Made by a program: the position numbers and the translations under genes. The notes beneath the pieces were generated by a model. The model worked only from the letters and a program-made list of their open reading frames with translations. It was not told where the DNA came from and ran no database searches. This document shows, piece by piece, positions 25,504 to 31,788 of a stretch of 31,788 bases of DNA. Position 1 is the first letter of the stretch, and each line of letters starts with the position of its first letter. Origin of the DNA: Planctomycetaceae bacterium UBA4732 (lineage in GTDB: Bacteria; Planctomycetota; Planctomycetia; Gemmatales; Gemmataceae); the NCBI GenBank assembly GCA_002404095.1, contig DHJA01000220.1, positions 696-32,483 of the forward strand. Reading direction: 5' to 3'.

Positions 25504-28067
25504 AGCTCCCGGACAACCTCTTCCCGTTCCCCACCTCCGGCAACGCGAACACGCCGTTCGCCTTTGACACGTGGTTCCAGACGACGACGGGCGGCGTCAT
25601 CCTCGGACAGCAGAACGGCAGCCCGTTCGGCGGCACCGCCGGCTATGTGCCCTCGGTCTCCGTGGACGCCGCGGGGATTCTCCGGGTGGAGATGTTCTGG
25701 AAGGGCTCCGTTGATCCGATCACGAGTACCAGCCGAGTCAACGACGGCCTGTTTCACCACGTCGCCGTCACCTACGACGGCTCCACGGAGACGGTTTACC
25801 TGGACGGCGCGGCGGTCGGGAGCCGATCCGGCTATTCGCAGGTGGCTTACGCATCGTCTTACCAGTACCAGCTCGGGACCGGCTACACGGCGGGCTGGCC
25901 CGGCGGCAACGGCGGCTGGTACTCGTTCCAGGGGCTTATCGACGAGACCGCTATTTACAACCGCGCCCTGACCGCGGCCGAGGTCCAGTCCCTCTACTTG
26001 GCGGGCGGGACGAGTAAGATCGCGACCGTCGTGCAGGGCAACATCGTGCAGGGCAACCGCATTGGCACTGACGTGACCGGGAGCGTTGCCTTGGGCAACG
26101 CTGGTAACGGCGTGAACGTCCAGGGCGGCGCCAACAACATGATCGGCGGCGCGGCCCCGGGCGCGGGTAACTTCATCTCGGGCAACGCCGGAAGTGGCGT
26201 GGCGATCACCGGAAGCACCGCCACCGGCAACGTGGTCGCGGGCAGCTTCATCGGCACGGACGGGACCGGGGCCGCGGCGCTCGCTAACGGCGGCAACGGC
26301 GTGACCGTCAGCAACGGCGCGCAGAATAACACCATCGGCGGCAACGCGCCGGGCGTTCAAAGCGTTGTGACCGCTGGCGGCTTGCTCACCGACGTATACG
26401 GCGTGGCCGTCGCGGCGGACGGGCAACTGATCGTTGCCGACCCTTTCAATAAGCAATTGGTCCGCGTCAACCCGCTAACGGGGGCGCAGACGGTCGTGTC
26501 GTCCCACGACAAATTCGCCAGTCCGGACGGGATCGCTCTTGCCGCCAACGGCGACATTTACGTCGCCGATTCGGGCTTCCACGGTACTCCCGCGATAATC
26601 CGCGTCAACCCGACGACCGGCGCCCAGACGGTGATTTCAACCGGCCAGTTCTTCGTTAGCCCTGGGGACTTGGTATTCGGCCGCGACGGCGACCTCTATG
26701 TGGCCGACTTCGCCGCTGATGGCGGCGCCGGGGCGATCATTCGCGTCGATCCGACAACCGGCAACCAGACGGTGCTTACCCAAGGGCCGGGGCCGGAGCT
26801 TCCGCAAGACATGGCACTGGCTGCCGACGGCTCTCTGTGGGTGGTCTACGACACGCAAAACGGGGGCGCCGGCGAGGTGGACCGGGTGGACACAACGACG
26901 GGCGCGCGGACGGTTCTCACCACGGGCGGCTTGCTCGTCAATCCCCTCGGCATCGTCGTCGCCCCAGACGGCAGTCTCCTGGTCACGAATATTTCCGCCC
27001 CGTATCCCAGCCCCGGCAATATCATCCGCATCGACCCCACGACGGGCGCCCAGACGCTGGCGTACAGCGGCGGTTTGGTGACCGTCCCGTATGAAATGGC
27101 GTTCGCGCCCAACGGCGACCTCTACGTCACCAACTACGCCAACGACGTGAACCAGACCGCCGAGATCGTGCGCATCGCCGCCAACGCCGCCCGCAACGTC
27201 ATCAGCGGCAACGCTGGCGATGGCGTGCTAATTAGCGGCGCGGGCACGATGGGGAACGTCGTCCAGGGCAACTACATCGGCACGAACGCCTTAGGGGTCG
27301 CGGCGCTCACCAACGGCAGCAGCGGCGTAACTGTCAGCAACGGCGCCGGCGGCAACACCATCGGCGGCACGGCGCCCGGCGCGGGTAACATCATTTCCGG
27401 AAACGTCCAGGGCGGCGTTGAGGTAGTCGGCCACGGCCTGCTGACTGGGCTAGTCAGCTACTATGGCATGGACAGTATCGTGGCGGACAGCCTGGGGAAT
27501 AACAGCCCCACAGACACGAGCGGCGTTAGCTTCGTTCCGGGCCACACCGGCGAGGGCGTCAACCTGGGGAGTGCCGGTCATATCGCCATCGCCGATAACG
27601 GCTCCCTCGACAACCAGACCTTCACGCTGGCCGCCTGGGCTAACCCGGACGGGACCGGCGCCATGGACTGGTCGGGCAACGCCATCATCGAGAAGAACAC
27701 TGCCAACGGCAATATCTCCACCAAGATTGGCTACAGTCCCTTGACCCACCATTTCTGCGTCGGGGTTATCGACTATTCCGCCAACCACGATGTCTTCTCG
27801 AACGACACCTTTGCGCCGGGATCGTTTTACCACGTGGCCGCCACCTATGACGGCACGACGCTTTCGCTCTACGTTAACGGCGTCCTTGAAGGTCAGGCCG
27901 TCATCGGGGCGGCCATCTCTTACGACCCGTCGGTGCCGTGGACGATCGGCACCAACGCGTACTTTACGCGACGGTGGCAGGGCACGTTGGACGATATCGC
28001 CATCTACAACCGCGCCCTCAGCGCGAGCGATATCCAGGTCGAGATGAATGCCACGGATCCAAGCTAG
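25431..28067 (+). CDS. Giant surface protein, fragment 3 (LamG, beta-helix, beta-propeller, LamG)
   Basis: Third piece of the same chain. A LamG/concanavalin-like domain already begins upstream in this frame (from about 25371) and runs to about 26010 (FHHVAVTYDGSTETVYLDGA, YNRALTAAEVQSLYLAG). Beta-helix repeats occupy 26025-26350. An SMP-30/NHL-like beta-propeller lies at about 26352-27180, with blades of the form GDIYVADSG..IIRVNPTTGAQTV. More beta-helix repeats and a second LamG (about 27430-28050) follow. The chain stops at TAG 28065-28067, but the same frame stays open beyond it and resumes the beta-helix (NAVQGNSIGTNAAGT), so the stop looks like a nonsense change, for example from CAG. 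The GTG at 25431 is only a nominal start. Confidence 0.75.
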   Translation: MGGVTFAPGKSGQAFSFPGGSAYVKLPDNLFPFPTSGNANTPFAFDTWFQTTTGGVILGQQNGSPFGGTAGYVPSVSVDAAGILRVEMFWKGSVDPITSTSRVNDGLFHHVAVTYDGSTETVYLDGAAVGSRSGYSQVAYASSYQYQLGTGYTAGWPGGNGGWYSFQGLIDETAIYNRALTAAEVQSLYLAGGTSKIATVVQGNIVQGNRIGTDVTGSVALGNAGNGVNVQGGANNMIGGAAPGAGNFISGNAGSGVAITGSTATGNVVAGSFIGTDGTGAAALANGGNGVTVSNGAQNNTIGGNAPGVQSVVTAGGLLTDVYGVAVAADGQLIVADPFNKQLVRVNPLTGAQTVVSSHDKFASPDGIALAANGDIYVADSGFHGTPAIIRVNPTTGAQTVISTGQFFVSPGDLVFGRDGDLYVADFAADGGAGAIIRVDPTTGNQTVLTQGPGPELPQDMALAADGSLWVVYDTQNGGAGEVDRVDTTTGARTVLTTGGLLVNPLGIVVAPDGSLLVTNISAPYPSPGNIIRIDPTTGAQTLAYSGGLVTVPYEMAFAPNGDLYVTNYANDVNQTAEIVRIAANAARNVISGNAGDGVLISGAGTMGNVVQGNYIGTNALGVAALTNGSSGVTVSNGAGGNTIGGTAPGAGNIISGNVQGGVEVVGHGLLTGLVSYYGMDSIVADSLGNNSPTDTSGVSFVPGHTGEGVNLGSAGHIAIADNGSLDNQTFTLAAWANPDGTGAMDWSGNAIIEKNTANGNISTKIGYSPLTHHFCVGVIDYSANHDVFSNDTFAPGSFYHVAATYDGTTLSLYVNGVLEGQAVIGAAISYDPSVPWTIGTNAYFTRRWQGTLDDIAIYNRALSASDIQVEMNATDPS

Positions 28068-28118
28068 ACCCGCAACGCGGTCCAGGGCAACAGCATTGGC
28101 ACAAACGCCGCCGGCACG

Positions 28119-31100
28119 ATGGCTCTGCTCAACGGCGGTGACGGCCTCGACCTCGTAAGCGGCGCTCAGGCGACCGTCAGCGGCAACGTCACAGGCAACG
28201 TCCGTAACGACGGCGCCCTCAGCCTTCCCGGCGTCGGCGTTTTCGCCGTCACCGGCAACTACACGCAGACCGCCGCCGGCAGCCTCATCGTGAATATCGG
28301 CGGCGCGACCGCCGGCACTTTCGATCAGCTCCAGGTCAGCGGCGCGGCCACTTTGAACGGCGCCCTCACGGCTCAGGTCATCAACGGCTTCGTCCCGCCT
28401 CTCGGCACGTCGGTCCCGGTGATGACGTTCGCGTCCTCCACGGGCGACTTCGCCACCAGACATTTTGTCGGTGCCGGCAACGCCTTAACGTCCAGCTTCA
28501 CGCCGACCTCGTTGCTCGTCACCACGGTGACGCCGAACGCCGACCTCGTCGTCACGGGGCAGCCGGTCGCCAACGCCAACGCGGGCGGCACGATTACCTA
28601 CACCATAACCGTGAGCAACAATGGCCCCACCGGCCAGGCGAATGTGAACCTGACCGATTTGATTCCGACGGGAACCACCTTCGTTTCGTGGAATCTGGCG
28701 ACTTCCACCGCGACCGACGCCTGGACCCTCAGCGCTCCGGCCGTCGGCGCCGCCGGGACCGCCTCCGCCTCGATTGCGTACCTGGACTCTGGCGATACGG
28801 CCACGTTCACGCTAACGGTCCAAGTCGCCGCGGCCACGCCGCCCGGCACGGTCATCGCCAATAAGGCGACCGTCGGGCCGCTCGTGGGCGATCCGAACAC
28901 CGTCAACAACAGCGTGATGTTCCAAACCAGCGTTTTCACGGTGGCGTCCGTCGGCAACAAGTTTGTCGTGAGAAGCGGGCCGAACAGCAACGTCGTCGTC
29001 GATGCGACCAGCCTGACAAGCACCACCGTGAAGATCAACGGCGTACTCGTCTTTACCGGCGACATCTCAAGCGACACCAACGGGATTTGCATCTTCACGT
29101 CCAGCGGCGTCAACACGGCCCAGGTGATCGACAACGTGGGCACGACCGCCGTTCTCACCGGCGGCAGCGGGACCGACACCCTGATCGGTGGAGCCGGCGA
29201 TAACACCTTCGTCGGCGGCACAGGCAACGAGACGTTCATTGGCGGCAGCGGGACGAACCATTACCCGATTCCGGCGGCGCCCGCCACCGCGCCGCCCGTC
29301 ACTATCGTTATCCCCGCCAACGCCACGATGGTGGACCTTTCGTCGTTCAACGCGCCGCTGAACATCGTGTTCACCACGAACGCGAACAATCCGACCATCA
29401 TTGGCGGCTCGGTCAGCAACACCTTCGTCAAGACCCCCGACCAACAAGGCTCGGTGACGTTCGTCGGCGGCGGCGCGGGCAGCATGAACGTCTTCCAGGT
29501 CGCCCCGTCCGGCGGGACCACCACCCTGATGAGCGGACCCAATGGCGGCGGCTACAACACCGTTGACGTCTCGAACGCGAGCATAACGCTGGCTCAGAAA
29601 ACCGGCTCGACGCCGCGCGTTCTCGGCCTCACCGTCGATCTGACGCAGACGAATGGGCAAACGCAATTCGTCTACCAGGGGCTGACGATCCCGGACATCG
29701 GCTCTCTGCTTGATCCGAGTGTGCTGAAGTCGAGTTCGACCGACGCGATCGCGCTCAACGGTCGTTTCCAGAAGTTTATCGCCGGCAGCGGCGCCAACCT
29801 CTACGCCGCCCCCGCCACCACCTCCGGCCAGCCCGGCACCTATATCGTGCTGACCGGCACCAATAACGTCGTTCACGGCGCCTTGGGCGCGGCCGTGCAA
29901 TCGTTCATGGGCGGCAATCAGGTCATCCAGAATTTCAGCGCGGCCGATAAGGACACGGTCAACGCTTATCTCAGCAGCAATAGTAGTACCGCTAACCAGC
30001 AAGCGTTTCTCCTGGCGAACCCGACGGCTCTTACTCAGTACATCGGAGCTAACGGCACTGGATTGCAGGCCTTCCTCGCGGCCCACCCTGACGGTCAGCA
30101 GGCATACATCGCCGCCAACCTGACGACACTACAGCAGTTCATCACCGGCAACTCGGCCGCCCAGCAACAGTACATACTCAACAGCCCCAGCGCACAGCAG
30201 GCGTTCGTCACCGTGAACGCCACCGCCATATCGGCGTTTGTTTTGGGTAACATCCCGGCCCAGCAGGCATTCCTGTTAGCAAACAGCGCCGGCGTCAGTG
30301 CCTTTTTGCTCGCCAACCCAACCGCCCTAAGCGCCTTCATCTACGCGCACTCAGGTGCCGGCCTAACGAACGCCGACTCTGTACAAGCTTACTTGCAGAA
30401 CAACCCCAACGCCCTTTCGGCGTACATTGCCAGCAGTGCGACTGCTCTACAGCAGTACGTCAACGGCAGCCCCGCCGCGATGCAGGCGTATGTTCAAGCA
30501 AACGCCACGGCAATCGCGCAGTTCATCGCCGGCAGCCCGGCCGGTCAGCAAGCGTATCTCAGCCAGAATGCCGCGGCTGTCGCGCAGTTCATTCTCAGCA
30601 GTCCCGCCGGTCAACAGGCGTTCCTCCAGGCCGTCCCCGCCGGCGTCAGCGCCTACGTCCTGGGCAATCCGGTCGCTCTCAACGCTTTCCTGGCCACCAA
30701 TGTCGCCGCCAGCCAAGCCTACCTTAACGGCGGCGCGGCCGGCCTCCAAGCGTTCTTGGCTACTAACTCCACGGCCCTGCAAGCCTACATCGTCGGCAGT
30801 CCGACGGCCCTTCAGCAGTACCTGGCCAGCAGCCCCGCCGCGACGCAAGCGTATGTTCAGGCGAACGTCACGGCCCTCGCACAGTTCATCAGCGGAAGCC
30901 CGGCCGGTCAGCAGGCGTACCTCATGCAGAACGCCGCGGCCGTCGCCCAATTCGTCGTCGGCAGCCCGGCCGGCCAACAGGCCTTCCTACGAGCCGATCC
31001 GGCCGGCGTTAGCGCCTATGTGATCTCCAATACGGCCGCGCTAAACGCCTTCCTCAACGGCAGCGTCGCGGGCAGCCAAGCCTTCCTTTCCGGCGGCAAC

Positions 31101-31788
31101 GCCGGATTGCAGGCGTACTTGCTGGCCAACGCCGCCGATGTACAGGCATTCGTAGCCGCCAATCCGACGGTCCTCCAAGCCTACCTCACTGGCAGCCCGA
31201 CCGTCCTTCAGCAGTACCTGGCCGGCAACGCCGCTGTCCTACAGCAGTACATCACCGGCTCCCCGACCGGTCTTCAGCAGTACCTCACCGGAAGTCCGGC
31301 CGTTCTGCAGCAGTTCCTGGTCGGCAACGCGACGTTTTTGCAGCAGTACGTCGCGGCTAACCCGACGCAATTGCAGCAGTACCTACAGAGCAACCTGCCG
31401 GCTCTTCAGCAATACGTTACCGACCCGCGCAATTCCGGCGTATTGCAGCAGTATCTCGCGGCCAGCCCGACCATCTTGCAGCAGTACGTCGCGGCCAACC
31501 CCGCATCGCTCCAGGGGTATCTTTCCGGCACGCCGGGTGCGCTCCAGGCGTACATCACTGCCAACCCGGCCGCGCTCCAAGGATACCTGAGCGGCAGTTC
31601 GACGGCCCTGCAACAGTATCTGGTCAACAATCCGTCTGCCGGGCAGGCGTTCCTGGCACAGAACAAGGCGGCGGTGGCTGCGTTCGTCACCGCAAGCGCG
31701 GCCGGCCAGCAGGCATTCCTCCAGGCAAACTCGACCGCGGTGGCCCAGTTCATCGTCGCCAACGCCACGAGCCAGCAAGCCTACCTGG
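28119..31788 (+). CDS. Giant surface protein, fragment 4 (DUF11, RTX-like, 11-residue repeat array), runs off the window
   Basis: The frame is open from 28068, directly after the TAG, to the window end with no stop; ATG 28119 is only a nominal start. Order: remainder of a beta-helix repeat; a module like the one in fragment 1 (GNYTQTAAGSLIVNIGG..VMTFASSTGDFAT, about 28255-28530); a DUF11-like Ig-fold domain (TITYTITVSNNGPTGQ, DPNTVNNS, about 28538-28915); glycine-rich RTX-like nonapeptides (GGSGTDTLIGGAGDNTF, about 29160-29257), which in RTX proteins bind calcium; about 700 bp of beta-rich sequence; then about 55 copies of an 11-residue repeat from 29955. The 1223 visible codons end inside the array, so the true C-terminus is outside the window. 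Confidence 0.8.
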   Translation, partial: MALLNGGDGLDLVSGAQATVSGNVTGNVRNDGALSLPGVGVFAVTGNYTQTAAGSLIVNIGGATAGTFDQLQVSGAATLNGALTAQVINGFVPPLGTSVPVMTFASSTGDFATRHFVGAGNALTSSFTPTSLLVTTVTPNADLVVTGQPVANANAGGTITYTITVSNNGPTGQANVNLTDLIPTGTTFVSWNLATSTATDAWTLSAPAVGAAGTASASIAYLDSGDTATFTLTVQVAAATPPGTVIANKATVGPLVGDPNTVNNSVMFQTSVFTVASVGNKFVVRSGPNSNVVVDATSLTSTTVKINGVLVFTGDISSDTNGICIFTSSGVNTAQVIDNVGTTAVLTGGSGTDTLIGGAGDNTFVGGTGNETFIGGSGTNHYPIPAAPATAPPVTIVIPANATMVDLSSFNAPLNIVFTTNANNPTIIGGSVSNTFVKTPDQQGSVTFVGGGAGSMNVFQVAPSGGTTTLMSGPNGGGYNTVDVSNASITLAQKTGSTPRVLGLTVDLTQTNGQTQFVYQGLTIPDIGSLLDPSVLKSSSTDAIALNGRFQKFIAGSGANLYAAPATTSGQPGTYIVLTGTNNVVHGALGAAVQSFMGGNQVIQNFSAADKDTVNAYLSSNSSTANQQAFLLANPTALTQYIGANGTGLQAFLAAHPDGQQAYIAANLTTLQQFITGNSAAQQQYILNSPSAQQAFVTVNATAISAFVLGNIPAQQAFLLANSAGVSAFLLANPTALSAFIYAHSGAGLTNADSVQAYLQNNPNALSAYIASSATALQQYVNGSPAAMQAYVQANATAIAQFIAGSPAGQQAYLSQNAAAVAQFILSSPAGQQAFLQAVPAGVSAYVLGNPVALNAFLATNVAASQAYLNGGAAGLQAFLATNSTALQAYIVGSPTALQQYLASSPAATQAYVQANVTALAQFISGSPAGQQAYLMQNAAAVAQFVVGSPAGQQAFLRADPAGVSAYVISNTAALNAFLNGSVAGSQAFLSGGNAGLQAYLLANAADVQAFVAANPTVLQAYLTGSPTVLQQYLAGNAAVLQQYITGSPTGLQQYLTGSPAVLQQFLVGNATFLQQYVAANPTQLQQYLQSNLPALQQYVTDPRNSGVLQQYLAASPTILQQYVAANPASLQGYLSGTPGALQAYITANPAALQGYLSGSSTALQQYLVNNPSAGQAFLAQNKAAVAAFVTASAAGQQAFLQANSTAVAQFIVANATSQQAYL
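29955..31788 (+). repeat. Array of about 55 tandem 33-bp units (11-residue repeat)
   Basis: Consensus by eye is [TA]-A-L-Q-[QA]-[YF]-[LIV]-x-[GA]-[SN]-P. An aliphatic residue stands at position 3, an aromatic at 6 and an aliphatic at 7, with a Gly/Asn/Pro turn at 9-11. Most units are exactly 11 residues; exceptions are near 30350 (an 18-residue unit with AHSGAGLTNA) and near 31425 (DPRNSG insert). The array is not finished at the window end. Confidence 0.92.
30471..31196 (+). repeat. 363-bp higher-order repeat (11 units x 33 bp) within the array
   Basis: From 30471 and from 30834 the same order of unit variants recurs: AAxQAYVQAN, TAxAQFIxGSP, AGQQAYLxQNA, AAVAQFxxxSP, AGQQAFL, AGVSAYV, ALNAFL, A[AG]SQA[YF]L, AGLQA. 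The 363-bp offset equals 11 units of 11 codons. Part of the same order (GQAFLAQN, AAVAAF, AGQQAFL) returns near 31640. Confidence 0.85.

Noticed and set aside
25338..26456. Long minus-strand open frames opposite the beta-helix region.
   Set aside because: They arise because GC-rich third positions and repeated GGC/AAC codons suppress stops on the other strand. They have no domains, are Arg/Val/Asp-rich, and lack ribosome sites.
28068..28118. A separate gene starting after TAG 28065 with ATG 28119.
   Set aside because: No Shine-Dalgarno or leader is present, and the residues before the ATG continue a beta-helix repeat in the same frame.
29955..31788. CRISPR array, suggested by the regular 33-bp period.
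   Set aside because: The units are contiguous, drift in sequence, have no unique spacers, and encode a continuous in-frame peptide repeat.
18161..31788. Prophage tail-fibre or giant phage protein.
   Set aside because: The LEPR-XLL-like leader, CSLREA-like segment and DUF11/LamG/PA14 content fit a planctomycete surface protein. No phage genes are nearby.

Overview
The window is GC-rich, dense bacterial DNA, most likely from a planctomycete of the Gemmata type. The assignment rests on gene style, because there is no rRNA or marker gene: a giant surface protein opens with a basic leader and a LEPR-XLL-like motif (LQLEELESRITPS); there is an FG-GAP repeat protein; there is a large Ser/Thr kinase with a TPR tail; and a short palindromic repeat recurs both between genes and inside a gene.

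Layout. 1-1855: a class I methyltransferase and a family 2 glycosyltransferase, the visible end of a surface-polysaccharide cluster. 1856-2342: a noncoding stretch with a decayed crotonase fragment and a good sigma70-type promoter. 2343-8980: a tight same-strand run of folE, an 8-TM membrane protein, a zinc-ribbon membrane protein, an FAD/Fe-S D-2-hydroxyacid dehydrogenase fusion, moaD, moaE and moaA. It joins the two GTP-consuming pterin entry enzymes (FolE and MoaA) with molybdopterin synthase. 9028-10341: a HEAT-repeat, possibly lipid-anchored protein. It converges on a minus-strand Ser/Thr kinase-TPR gene (13730-10338), and the two stop codons share one CTAG. 18050-13851 (minus): an FG-GAP/VCBS-type surface protein that seems to lack its N-terminus.

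18161 to the window end (plus): almost 14 kb that I read as one ancestral giant surface protein. It is now split by two frameshifts (about 22513 and 25341-25371) and one in-frame TAG (28065-28067). Its order is: leader, irregular beta-solenoid with an internal 822-bp duplication, a CSLREA-like segment, a right-handed beta-helix of 'GNYIGT..NTIGG..ARNVISGN' repeats carrying inserted PA14, LamG, beta-propeller and LamG domains, a DUF11-like domain, RTX-like nonapeptides, and a long array of an 11-residue repeat (xxLQQYLxGSP). The array runs off the window after about 55 units.

Most notable: (1) the 11-residue repeat array with a nested 363-bp higher-order repeat, which I cannot assign to a known family; (2) the palindromic repeat, one arm of which sits in frame at the start of moaA between near-identical 17-bp direct repeats, while a full hairpin lies upstream of the kinase gene; (3) an 8-bp microsatellite in the coding sequence just before a C-terminal membrane anchor; (4) the broken giant gene itself, which could be real decay, programmed variation or assembly error.
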